From assembly GCA_031732875.1 (NCBI GenBank), contig JAVMKL010000024.1, positions 1 to 8,872 of the forward strand: a stretch of DNA of 8,872 nt. Direction: 5' to 3'. Positions 1 to 7,587 of this stretch are shown piece by piece. This stretch comes from JAVMKJ01 sp031732875 (GTDB taxonomy: Bacteria > Pseudomonadota > Gammaproteobacteria > Competibacterales > Competibacteraceae). Both the position numbers and the translations under genes were made by a program. Each line of letters starts with the position of its first letter. Within the stretch, counting starts at the first letter, position 1. The notes beneath the pieces were generated by a model, which saw nothing but the letters and a program-made list of their open reading frames with translations, ran no database searches and had not been told where the DNA came from.

Positions 1-1646
1 TGCTGGTGACCGATGCGGTTCTGGTCCAGGCCGGACTGGCGGAACGGGTGAAGGCCGGATTCCGCAAAACGGCCATCGAGATCGTCTGCGTCTACGATCA
101 GGTGCCGCCCAATTCCACCATCCGGACGGTCGAGGACTGCGCGGCGCTGGGTCGGGAACACGGTTGCGATCTGATCGTCGGCCTGGGCGGCGGCAGCGTG
201 CTGGATACCGCCAAGGTCGCCAACATCCTCATGGTGAAGGGGGGACGGGTCCAGGAGCACATGGGCGCCTACCTGCTCGGACAAGCCAAGCTGCTACCGC
301 TCGTTCTGATCCCGACCACGGCCGGCACCGGTTCGGAAGCGACCAAGGTGGCGGTGATCGCCGATCCCGAGCACGACGTGAAACTGCCGTTCGCGGAAAC
401 GCAATTCCTGCCCGATCTGGCGATTCTCGACCCGGAGCTGACCCGCACCATGCCGCCCAAATTGACCGCCGCGACCGGCATGGACGCGCTGACGCACGCC
501 ATCGAAGCCTACGTGGGCAAGGAGTGGTCCCCGGCCACCGACGGGCTGGCGCTGCAAGCCATCCGCCTGATTCGGGATAATTTGTTGCTGGCCTGCGCCC
601 AGCCGGACAATTTGCAGGCGCGCGGGGCCATGCTGGTGGCGAGTTGCCTGGCGGGGATCGCGTTTTCGCACTCGATGGTCGGCATGGTCCATGGCATCTC
701 GCACGCCCTGGGCGGGGTTTACCACATCCCGCACGGACTGGCGAACGCGCTGGTGCTGCCGGAGGTGATGGAATACAACCTGGAATCGCGACTGGATCGC
801 TACGCCGACGTCGCCGAGGCCCTGGGGGTGGTGTTCCCGCGACCGGGCGCGGCGATCGGCAACCTGCTGCGTTACGGTGGGCTGGCGTTCGCGCTGCCGC
901 TGGTCGAGCCGCTGGCGGCAGTGGATCGCTGGTTCCGGCGCAAGGCGGCGAAGGCGGGCATCGCCTACATTCGCAACCTGAACCGGCAACTGGCGCATCT
1001 GACCGGAATGCCGCTCAACCTGCGCGAGGCCGGCATCCAGGACGGGCTGGCGAAGCTGGAACAGGTGGCGGATACCGCCATGACCGACGGCGCGATGCTG
1101 TACAACCCGCGCGAGCCGGAGCGGGAGGCGGTGGCGCGCATCGTCCGCGCGCTCTACGAAACCACGGTTACGCCGTTGCCGGTGGCGCCGTCGGATTTGC
1201 GGCCGGTGGGGGCGGCGGCGGTGACGCGGGAATTGCGCAACGTCTTCCCGGATAGCGAGACACTGTATCGAGTGTTGGGCGGTTTTTTCGAGCGTTTGAA
1301 AGCCGATCCGCAAATCGGCGGGCCGTTGAAGGATTCGCGGCTGTGCGTCCAGTTCGCGTTCGAGAATCCGGCGGCGGTAATGACCATCGACGCACGGGGC
1401 GACGAGGTGCGGATTTACCGGGGCGCGGAGTTCGCGGGCCAGCCGGAAGTGACGATGAGCATGAGCGCCGATTTCGCCCATGCGTTCTGGCACGGCCGGG
1501 TCAACCTGGTGTCGGCGCTGACCCGCCGCCAGGTCATCGCCAAGGGCAACGTGCCAAAAACACTGAAATTGTTGCCGATCCTGAAACCGGCCTACGCGCT
1601 GTATCCGCGCTATCTGGCGGAAATCGGGATGAAGGACACCGTTTGA
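1..1646 (+). CDS. Iron-containing alcohol dehydrogenase fused to a C-terminal SCP2 domain (5' end outside window)
   Basis: Group III (Fe-dependent) NAD(P)-linked alcohol dehydrogenase, interconverting alcohols and aldehydes or ketones; substrate unknown. The frame is open to the left edge and begins in the usual 'LVTDAVL' strand, so about 30-40 N-terminal residues are missing and the GTG at position 6 is not the true start. Numbering from that GTG: nucleotide-binding GGGSVLDTAK at 61-70, PTTAGTGSE at 103-111, and the four metal ligands of the family, D160 and H164 (MDALTHAIEAY), H229 (VHGISHALGG) and H243 (PHG). Residues about 275-320 form a hydrophobic/basic insertion not usual in the family. 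Residues about 408-546 (from TRELRNVFPDSE to the end) match the SCP2 lipid-carrier fold, including the PEVTMSMSADFAHAFWHGR stretch. The fusion suggests a lipid-like or long-chain substrate (inference). It converges on bpt. Confidence 0.9.
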   Translation, partial: LVTDAVLVQAGLAERVKAGFRKTAIEIVCVYDQVPPNSTIRTVEDCAALGREHGCDLIVGLGGGSVLDTAKVANILMVKGGRVQEHMGAYLLGQAKLLPLVLIPTTAGTGSEATKVAVIADPEHDVKLPFAETQFLPDLAILDPELTRTMPPKLTAATGMDALTHAIEAYVGKEWSPATDGLALQAIRLIRDNLLLACAQPDNLQARGAMLVASCLAGIAFSHSMVGMVHGISHALGGVYHIPHGLANALVLPEVMEYNLESRLDRYADVAEALGVVFPRPGAAIGNLLRYGGLAFALPLVEPLAAVDRWFRRKAAKAGIAYIRNLNRQLAHLTGMPLNLREAGIQDGLAKLEQVADTAMTDGAMLYNPREPEREAVARIVRALYETTVTPLPVAPSDLRPVGAAAVTRELRNVFPDSETLYRVLGGFFERLKADPQIGGPLKDSRLCVQFAFENPAAVMTIDARGDEVRIYRGAEFAGQPEVTMSMSADFAHAFWHGRVNLVSALTRRQVIAKGNVPKTLKLLPILKPAYALYPRYLAEIGMKDTV

Positions 1647-1657
1647 TTTCCCGGCAG

Positions 1658-1721
1658 GTGGATATCGGTAAAATGCCTGCGATGCGTTGCTTGTCAAGCA
1701 GCTTGATGAGTCGGTATCCAC
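1658..1721. terminator. Inverted repeat in the convergent spacer, possible bidirectional terminator
   Basis: GTGGATA (1658-1664) is perfectly complementary to TATCCAC (1715-1721). Pairing can continue inwards through TCGG/TCGG with two G-T wobbles, giving an 11-bp outer stem. A smaller palindrome, TGCTTGTCAAGCA, lies inside the loop. It sits between the stop codons of two converging genes, where a two-way terminator would be expected. No run of T follows on either strand, so a classical intrinsic terminator is not shown. Confidence 0.3.
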
Positions 1722-1752
1722 GTCCGAAGCACCACCGGCGCAATCCAGACCC

Positions 1753-2484
1753 TCATGCCGTCTTCTTTCCCGGCAACCACCCCCAGCGTTCCGGGACGAA
1801 TACCTCGTGCGGGTTGAACCGGGCCTTGTAGGCCATCTTGCCGCAGCGCTCGACCCAGTAGCCCAGGTAAACCCAGTTCAGACCCAGCCGCCGCGCCGTG
1901 GCGATCTGCCACAGGATGGCGAAGGTTCCCAGCCCGCGCGCGTCCTCCAGGGGATCGAAGAAGGTGTAGACCGCCGACAGCCCGTTATCCAGTCGGTCCA
2001 CCACCGCCACCGCCAGCAACTCCCGATCCCGGCGGAACTCGCACAGCCAGGTCGGGCACCAGCGCGAGGCGACGAACGACCAGTAGCTGTCCGGACTGGC
2101 CGGATCCATGCCACCGCCGGCATGTCGGACCGTGATGTAGCGGGCGAACAGTTCGAAATGCTCGTCCGCGAACTCGGCGTCCAGTTCCCGCACCCACAAA
2201 TCCTGATTGCGCTCCCAGATTCGCCGCTGCGAGCGGTTGGGCCGGAACCGCTCCACCGGGATGCGCAAAGACCGACAGGCGACGCAGCCCCGGCAATGGG
2301 GACGGTAGACATGGTCGCCGCTGCGCCGGAAGCCCAGTTCCGCCAGTTGGGTATACAGCCGAACGTCGGTCGCCGCCGGATCGGCGACCAGATTGCGGGC
2401 CGGTCGGTCGGGCAGGTAACTGCACGGGTAATCGGTGGTCAGGAACATTCGCAGGTCGTGCAGCGAATCGCGGGGATTGCTCAT
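1753..2484 (-). CDS. bpt: Aspartate/glutamate leucyltransferase (bacterial ATE-type, Bpt)
   Basis: Transfers Leu from Leu-tRNA to proteins with N-terminal Asp or Glu, creating an N-degron for ClpS/ClpAP in the cytoplasm. The 243 residues match family length. The ATE N-domain spans about 15-85: PCSYLPDRPARNLVADP at 20-36, then GFRRSGDHVYRPHCRGCVAC at 51-70, with Cys at 21, 64, 67 and 70. The C-domain (about 100-228) carries RHAGGGMD (120-127), SAVYTFFDP (170-178) and the closing GYWVERCGKMAYKARFNP (208-225). The ATG at 2484 overlaps the aat stop as ATGA. The open frame continues upstream inside aat, but homology begins at this ATG. No purine-rich ribosome site precedes it, so translation is probably coupled to aat. 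In many gammaproteobacteria infA follows; here the gene ends against a convergent dehydrogenase with no room for infA. Confidence 0.95.
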   Translation of the reverse strand: MSNPRDSLHDLRMFLTTDYPCSYLPDRPARNLVADPAATDVRLYTQLAELGFRRSGDHVYRPHCRGCVACRSLRIPVERFRPNRSQRRIWERNQDLWVRELDAEFADEHFELFARYITVRHAGGGMDPASPDSYWSFVASRWCPTWLCEFRRDRELLAVAVVDRLDNGLSAVYTFFDPLEDARGLGTFAILWQIATARRLGLNWVYLGYWVERCGKMAYKARFNPHEVFVPERWGWLPGKKTA

Positions 2485-3215
2485 GATGGCGCGGCGGAAA
2501 GGAGATCGGCCAACAGGTCGGCGTCCAGCCGCCAGGCGCCTTCGCGACCCGGCAGGGGGCAATACCGTTCCAGCAACTGCAGGAAAGTCGCGCGGGGAAT
2601 GTCCACCGCGCCCAGGCTCGACAGGTGATCGGTGCGCACCTGACAATCGATTACGGCCCAATCCCAGCGGCGCAACTGCAGGGCCAGGGCCACCAGCGCC
2701 ACCTTGGACGCGTCGCTCGTCCGGCTGAACATGGATTCGCCGAAGAACGCGCGGCCTACCGCTACCCCGTACAAGCCGCCCGCCAGTTCGCCCTGGCGCC
2801 AGGTTTCGATAGAGTGGGCATGACCGAGGCGATGCAGCCGGCCGTAGGCTCGATGCATCTCCGGGGTGATCCAGGTGCCCGGGTTCCCCTCGCGCGGTCC
2901 GGCGCAGGCCTCGATGACCCGGTCGAAGGCGGTATCGGCGGTGACGGCGAACAGACCTTTGCGGATGGTCTTGCGCAGGCTGCGCGAAATCCTGACGCAT
3001 TCCGGGAACAGCACCAGGCGCGGATCCGGCGACCACCACAGAATCGGTTGGCCGGGCGAGTACCAGGGAAAGATGCCCAGCCGGTAGGCGCGCAGCAAGC
3101 GGCGCGGGGTCAGGCTGCCGCCGGCGGCCAGCAGGCCGTCGGGTTCGGTCAGTGCCCGGCTAGGGGGTGGAAACGGCTGGCTGTCGTCACGCGGATCCAG
3201 CCACGGCAGGCGCAT
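2481..3215 (-). CDS. aat: Leucyl/phenylalanyl-tRNA--protein transferase
   Basis: Adds Leu or Phe from aminoacyl-tRNA to N-terminal Arg or Lys, feeding the bacterial N-end rule pathway (ClpS/ClpAP). At 244 residues it is near the E. coli size. The family signature runs throughout: LTEPDGLLAAGGSLTPRRLL (22-41), YRLGIFPWYS (44-53), ILWWSPDPR (58-66), GTWITPEM (113-120), GGLYGVAVGRAFFGESMFS (146-164) and AVIDCQVRTDHLSSLGA (187-203). The ATG at 3215 has a good ribosome site, GAGGTGA at 3222-3228, six bases upstream and inside the end of the preceding gene. It overlaps that gene by 29 bp and overlaps bpt by 4 bp, so the three are one transcription unit. No key motif is missing. Confidence 0.97.
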   Translation of the reverse strand: MRLPWLDPRDDSQPFPPPSRALTEPDGLLAAGGSLTPRRLLRAYRLGIFPWYSPGQPILWWSPDPRLVLFPECVRISRSLRKTIRKGLFAVTADTAFDRVIEACAGPREGNPGTWITPEMHRAYGRLHRLGHAHSIETWRQGELAGGLYGVAVGRAFFGESMFSRTSDASKVALVALALQLRRWDWAVIDCQVRTDHLSSLGAVDIPRATFLQLLERYCPLPGREGAWRLDADLLADLLSAAPS

Positions 3216-4362
3216 CGGACGTCACCTCGTCCCGGTAGGGCGAATGTTGCAATAATCGTCGGGCATAATCGCGCACCGCGGGCGCTTCCCGGCCGAGAAA
3301 ATCGGCGATGGCTCGCCGGAAGCCCGGGTCGGCGATCCAGTGGGTCGAGTGGGTCAACGTCGGCATAAAGCCCCGATAAATCTTGTGCTCGCCCTGCGCC
3401 CCCGGCTCGAAGCGCCGCAAGCCATGGTGGATGCAGTACTCCAAGCCCTGATAATAGCAGGCTTCGAAGTGCAGGCTGTCGTAGTCGGCCCGGCAGCCCC
3501 AGTGTCGGCCGTAGAGCGTGGTGGCGTCGCGAAAGCTGATGGCGCCCGCCACCGCGCGGTCCCCGGCGAAGGCCAGCACCAGCAGGATCCGGTCGTCCAG
3601 CGTGGTCGCGATCTCCTGAAAGAAGGGGAGGGTGAGGGTCGGCACGCCGCCCAGCCGGTGGAAGGTGGAACGATAGAAGTCGTGGACGGTGGCCCATTGC
3701 GCCTCGCCGACGTCCCGGCCGCGCAGGACGCGCAGTTCCAGTCCGGCCTCGCGCACCAACCGGCGTTCCCGGTTGATGTTCTTGCGCCGCTTGGCGGTGA
3801 AGGTGTCCAGGAAGTCCTGGAAGTCCCGGTAGCCGCGGTTGTGCCAGTGGAACTGGCAGCCCAGCCGGGGCATGAACCCTCGTTCCAGCAGGGGTTCCAG
3901 GTCGGGCGGGGCGGGAAACAGCCAGTGGATCGAGGACAGTTGGCGGCAACGGCTTTCCTCCAGCACGAAGTCGATCAGGGCTCGCGCCGTTTCCCGGGGA
4001 CGCGGCTGGTCGGGTGCCAGCAGCAGGCGGGGACTGGTGACCGGCGTGTAGGGGATGGCGCCGACCAGCTTGGGGTAGTAGGGCAGTCCCTGCCGGCGGT
4101 AGGCTTCCGCCCAGCCCCAGTCGAACACGAACTCGCCGTAGGAGTTGAACTTCAGGTACAGCGGCGCCGCGCCCAGCAACCGTCCGTCCCCGGCGCGGCA
4201 GACGACGGGCCAGGGCAGCCAGCCGCTGTGTTCGCCGACGCAGTGGTGCCGTTCCAGCGCGCTCAGGAATTCGTGGCTGAGAAACGGGTTGCGGTCCGGT
4301 ACGAGCGCATTCCACTCGGCGGCGGGGATTTCGGTCAGGCTGTCGATACGTTGGATGCGCAT
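3187..4362 (-). CDS. FemAB-like/COG3146 predicted N-acyltransferase (GNAT superfamily)
   Basis: First gene of the operon, 391 residues, cytoplasmic, with no signal peptide. It belongs to the COG3146 (FemAB-like, formerly DUF482) family of predicted N-acyltransferases, whose substrate is not established. Characteristic stretches are NPFLSHEFLSALE (25-37), AAPLYLKFNSYGEFVFDWGW (65-84), FTAKRRKNINRERR (188-201), and the C-terminal core YGRHWGCRADYDSLHFEACY (284-303) followed by RFEPGAQGEHKIYRGF (317-332). The FemABX proteins it resembles use aminoacyl-tRNA to add amino acids to peptidoglycan precursors. Being co-transcribed with two other aminoacyl-tRNA-dependent transferases makes a related donor plausible, but that is inference. 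The start is the ATG at 4362, with only a weak GGAT upstream. The end overlaps aat by 29 bp. Confidence 0.88.
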   Translation of the reverse strand: MRIQRIDSLTEIPAAEWNALVPDRNPFLSHEFLSALERHHCVGEHSGWLPWPVVCRAGDGRLLGAAPLYLKFNSYGEFVFDWGWAEAYRRQGLPYYPKLVGAIPYTPVTSPRLLLAPDQPRPRETARALIDFVLEESRCRQLSSIHWLFPAPPDLEPLLERGFMPRLGCQFHWHNRGYRDFQDFLDTFTAKRRKNINRERRLVREAGLELRVLRGRDVGEAQWATVHDFYRSTFHRLGGVPTLTLPFFQEIATTLDDRILLVLAFAGDRAVAGAISFRDATTLYGRHWGCRADYDSLHFEACYYQGLEYCIHHGLRRFEPGAQGEHKIYRGFMPTLTHSTHWIADPGFRRAIADFLGREAPAVRDYARRLLQHSPYRDEVTSDAPAVAGSA

Positions 4363-4617
4363 GATCCACGAATGGGTGGTGGCGGTTGGAAGGGAACGGA
4401 TGCCGGCAAGTCCGATACCGGATCGAATCGCCTTTATTGGAACCCGAAACCGCGCATCGGTTCGCTCGCGACTCCCCGCCGCTGCCCTTCACGGGAACGC
4501 GCTGGAATGGGACAATCAGCACCTCGAACCTCCCGGCCGGCCGCCGGCCGCGGCCGCGCATCCTCGCGGGCATCCGCTCTCCACGATCGATTTCCAATAC
4601 GACGACAGGACTGAATT
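4363..4617. other. Divergent intergenic region between the acyltransferase operon and ftsK
   Basis: This 255-bp spacer must hold promoters for both directions. A weak sigma-70-like pair towards ftsK is visible: TTCACG (4488-4493), 17 bp, GACAAT (4511-4516), each matching consensus at four of six positions. A GC-only palindromic block at 4532-4558, rich in GGCC and GCGGCCGC, could form hairpins in the ftsK leader. No convincing promoter is seen for the minus-strand operon. Open frames crossing this region are not gene-like. Confidence 0.3.
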
Positions 4618-4620
4618 TTG
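4607..4620 (+). promoter_or_regulatory. ftsK: Ribosome binding site and TTG start codon of ftsK
   Basis: AGGA at 4607-4610 lies seven bases before TTG at 4618-4620. An in-frame TGA at 4612-4614 rules out any start further upstream. The first in-frame ATG lies at codon 41, inside the first membrane segment, so the TTG is the only reasonable start. Confidence 0.75.
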
Positions 4621-7587
4621 GCGCAGGCACATCGAATCAAGACCACCCCGACCGCGATCCGGACGGGCATCCTTCGTTTTCTCCATGGGGTACTGCGGGA
4701 GACCGGCTTCTGGCTGCTGGTGATCGTCGCGCTGGGGATGATCGGCGCCCTGGCCACCTTCAGCCCCGAGGATCCGGCCTGGACCCATACCGCGAACGTG
4801 GCCCGGATTCACAATCTGGGCGGCACGGCGGGGGCCTGGTTCGCCGACGTGACCCTGTATTTTTTCGGCTTTCCGGCCGGTCTGTTGCCGCTGGGGATCG
4901 TCTTCGGCGGTTGGCGACTGTTCAAGCGCGGGGCGCTGTTGGAACTGGATGCCGAAATCGTGCTGTTTCGGGTGCTGGGGTTCGTCGTGACGCTGGCGAC
5001 CGCCTGTGGGCTGGCGGCGCTGCATCTGCGCGCGGCTCCCGGCACCGTGCCCGGCGACGGAACGGCCGGCGGGCTGGTGGGCGTGCATGTCGGCCGATTC
5101 CTGACCCAGGCTTTCGGCTTGACCGGCGGCAACGTATTCCTGGCCGCGCTGTTCCTGGGCGGCGTGACGTTGACCACGGGGGTGTCGTGGCTGACGATCC
5201 TGGACTGGATCGGCGGCGGGACGTTGAAGTTGCTGGACGCAGTCGGCGCGCTGGCACTGGTGCCGCTGCGCTGGGTTTGGCCGGCGGAACGGGCCAGGGA
5301 GATCGGCGGCGCCGGCGATGCCGGGAACGGGAGCTCCGAGCCGACCGCTGCCGACGCGGCGAGCACGAAAACGCCGACGACCGATCGGGCGTGGTCGACA
5401 CTGGCGCTCCGGCTGCGCGCCGTGATCGAAAATCCTCTGGCCCGGTGGCGCGACCGTGGGTCGGTCGCGGCCGATGCTGCGATGCCGATCGCGCCGGCCG
5501 CGCCGTCGCCGTCATCGGTCTCCGCGGCCGTTTCCATCGGATCGCCACCGACGGCCGGTCTCGAAGAGGCGGGGGTTGCGAGCGCCAACCGGTACCCGGC
5601 GCGCATCGAGCCCGTCCTGAATTTGCCGATGGCCGGCGAGGGTTCGCCGCCGCCCGCCGACCGGACCACCCCGGAGTCGCCGGGTCTGGATATGCTGACC
5701 TTGCTCCCCACCGCGGCCGGCGGGTCCGCGATGGCCGCCAGTCCGCCGGCGGTCGTTCCCGTGGTGCCGTCGGTGCAGGTGCCCTGGCGCCCCGGCGACG
5801 GGTTTGCCGTCGCGGCCTCGAACGATCCGGTGGCGGCGATGGTGTCTTCTTCGCCGGTGGTGGCGGGAACGAAAACGCCCGCCTCGTCCGAGGCGGACGG
5901 CCAGTTCCCGCGCGCGGTTTCGAACGCATGTCCGATCCAGCCGGATTTCGACGAGGAAGACGGGGAAGATTCGGATTGGCCCGGGGTTTCGCCCTCGCCG
6001 CCGGATTCCCCGGCAGCCGTTGTTCCCGCCAGGGCGCCGGTGGCGGTGATGGCCCGGCGGGTGGCGGCACCGGTCCCGGTCGCGCCGTATCCGCTGCCGT
6101 CGTTGGACCTGCTCGACCCCCCTCCGGCGCGTACCGCCGGCTATTCCTCGCAAGCGCTGGACGACATGTCCCGCCAGGTGGAAACCCAGCTCAAAAGCTT
6201 CGGCATCGAGGTCAGGGTGGTGGCGGTGGAGCCGGGACCGGTGATCACCCGGTTTGAGATCGACCCGGCGCCGGGGGTGAAGGTTAGCCAGATCAGCAAT
6301 CTGGCCAAGGATCTGGCGCGCGGCCTGCTGGTGATCAGCGTGCGGGTGGTCGAGGTCATCCCCGGCAAGTCGGTGATCGGGCTGGAGATTCCCAACCGCA
6401 AGCGCGAGATCGTCTATTTGCGCGAAGTGTTGGAAGCACCGGTGTACGTCGAGTCCGCCGCCCCGCTGACTCTGACGCTGGGCAAGGATATCGGTGGCCG
6501 GCCGGTGGTCGCCAACCTGGCGAAGATGCCGCATCTGCTGGTGGCCGGCACCACCGGTTCCGGCAAGTCGGTGGCGATCAACGCCATGCTGCTCAGCCTG
6601 CTGTACAAGGCCCCGCCCAGCGAGGTTCGGCTGATCCTGGTGGATCCGAAGATGCTGGAATTGTCGGTTTACGAGGACATCCCGCATCTGTTGACTCCGG
6701 TGGTGACCGACATGAAGGAGGCGGCCAACGCCCTGCGCTGGTGCGTGGCCGAGATGGAGCGCCGCTACCGCTTGATGGCGACGCTGAAGGTGCGCAACAT
6801 CGCGGGATTCAACCGCAAGGTGATCGACGCGCTGGCGGCGGGGGAGGGGCTGACCGATCCGTTCTGGCGGCCGGGCGGGGAGGGGACGCCGGGCGAGATC
6901 CCGGTGCTGCAACCCCTGCCGTTCATCGTGGTGGTCATCGACGAGTTGGCCGACATGATGATGATCGTCGGCAAGAAGGTGGAGGAGTTGATCGCCCGGC
7001 TGGCGCAGAAGGCGCGCGCCGCCGGCATCCACCTGATTCTGGCGACCCAGCGGCCCTCGGTGGACGTGATCACCGGGCTGATCAAGGCCAACATCCCCAC
7101 CCGCGTCGCCTTTCAGGTGTCGTCGCGGGTGGATTCCCGCACCATCCTCGACCAGATGGGCGCGGAGCAGTTGCTGGGGCATGGGGACATGCTGTACCTG
7201 CCGCCCGGCACCGGCCTGCCGCAGCGGGTGCACGGCGCGTTCGTGGACGATCACGAGGTCAATCGGGTGGTCGACTACCTGCGTCAGACCGGCGCGCCGG
7301 ACTACATCGACGACGTGCTGGCCGAGCCGCGCGAGGAGGGCGACGGGGGTAACGGCAACGGCAATGGCGACGGGGACGGCCGTACCGGCGAAAGCGACCC
7401 GCTGTACGACGAGGCGGTGCGCATCGTGACCGAATCGCGGCGGGCCTCGGTGTCCGGGGTGCAGCGCCGGCTTCGGATCGGCTACAACCGGGCGGCGCGG
7501 CTGGTGGAGGAAATGGAAAGCGCCGGGGTGGTGGGTCCGGTGCAGCCCAACGGCAGCCGCGAGGTGCTGGCGCCGCCGCCGCCGTGA
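4618..7587 (+). CDS. ftsK: DNA translocase FtsK
   Basis: Septal membrane-anchored DNA pump that clears chromosome termini at division and activates XerCD recombination at dif. It is complete, 989 residues. The N-terminal part has four predicted membrane segments at about 29-48, 72-97, 112-137 and 170-197. A Pro/Ala/Ser-rich linker with no clear domain fills about 225-505, much shorter than in E. coli. The alpha domain starts near 510. The motor has Walker A GTTGSGKS (644-651), VDPKMLELSVYEDIPHLLTP (675-694), Walker B VVVIDELADMM (771-781) and ILATQRPSVDVITG (807-820). A Gly-Asn-Asp repeat (910-920) joins the motor to the gamma winged helix (about 926-985), which has GVQRRLRIGYNRAARLVEEM (947-966), nearly the E. 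coli KOPS-reading helix. A KOPS-like polarity signal is therefore expected in this genome. Transcribed divergently from the aat operon. Confidence 0.97.
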   Translation: MAQAHRIKTTPTAIRTGILRFLHGVLRETGFWLLVIVALGMIGALATFSPEDPAWTHTANVARIHNLGGTAGAWFADVTLYFFGFPAGLLPLGIVFGGWRLFKRGALLELDAEIVLFRVLGFVVTLATACGLAALHLRAAPGTVPGDGTAGGLVGVHVGRFLTQAFGLTGGNVFLAALFLGGVTLTTGVSWLTILDWIGGGTLKLLDAVGALALVPLRWVWPAERAREIGGAGDAGNGSSEPTAADAASTKTPTTDRAWSTLALRLRAVIENPLARWRDRGSVAADAAMPIAPAAPSPSSVSAAVSIGSPPTAGLEEAGVASANRYPARIEPVLNLPMAGEGSPPPADRTTPESPGLDMLTLLPTAAGGSAMAASPPAVVPVVPSVQVPWRPGDGFAVAASNDPVAAMVSSSPVVAGTKTPASSEADGQFPRAVSNACPIQPDFDEEDGEDSDWPGVSPSPPDSPAAVVPARAPVAVMARRVAAPVPVAPYPLPSLDLLDPPPARTAGYSSQALDDMSRQVETQLKSFGIEVRVVAVEPGPVITRFEIDPAPGVKVSQISNLAKDLARGLLVISVRVVEVIPGKSVIGLEIPNRKREIVYLREVLEAPVYVESAAPLTLTLGKDIGGRPVVANLAKMPHLLVAGTTGSGKSVAINAMLLSLLYKAPPSEVRLILVDPKMLELSVYEDIPHLLTPVVTDMKEAANALRWCVAEMERRYRLMATLKVRNIAGFNRKVIDALAAGEGLTDPFWRPGGEGTPGEIPVLQPLPFIVVVIDELADMMMIVGKKVEELIARLAQKARAAGIHLILATQRPSVDVITGLIKANIPTRVAFQVSSRVDSRTILDQMGAEQLLGHGDMLYLPPGTGLPQRVHGAFVDDHEVNRVVDYLRQTGAPDYIDDVLAEPREEGDGGNGNGNGDGDGRTGESDPLYDEAVRIVTESRRASVSGVQRRLRIGYNRAARLVEEMESAGVVGPVQPNGSREVLAPPPP
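7348..7377 (+). repeat. Tandem hexamer repeat in ftsK encoding (Gly-Asn/Asp)5
   Basis: Five consecutive hexamers, GGTAAC, GGCAAC, GGCAAT, GGCGAC and GGGGAC, encode GNGNGNGDGD (residues 911-920), the hinge between the FtsK motor and its gamma DNA-reading domain. Such short tracts can change length by slippage in steps of two residues without breaking the frame. Confidence 0.7.

Noticed and set aside
1687..4614. Long plus-strand open frames (about 240-425 codons) opposite bpt, aat and the acyltransferase gene
   Set aside because: They are antisense shadows produced by high GC; their translations are low-complexity and match no family, while the minus strand carries clear conserved proteins.
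4386..6257. A 623-codon plus-strand open frame overlapping the 5' half of ftsK
   Set aside because: Its translation is Arg/Gly/Ala-rich with no domain, it is offset from ftsK by one frame, and ftsK is unambiguous there.
6841..6884. Two GGGGAGGG octamers (6841-6848 and 6877-6884) matching KOPS GGGNAGGG within ftsK
   Set aside because: In sequence this G-rich a few such octamers are expected by chance in 9 kb, and a single window cannot show strand bias.
7545..7551. GCCCAAC in the ftsK 3' end, which would be the GTTGGGC partner box for repeat copy A
   Set aside because: It encodes the Pro-Asn of the FtsK C-terminus and would give a 178-bp site with unmatched arms; coincidence is the simpler explanation.
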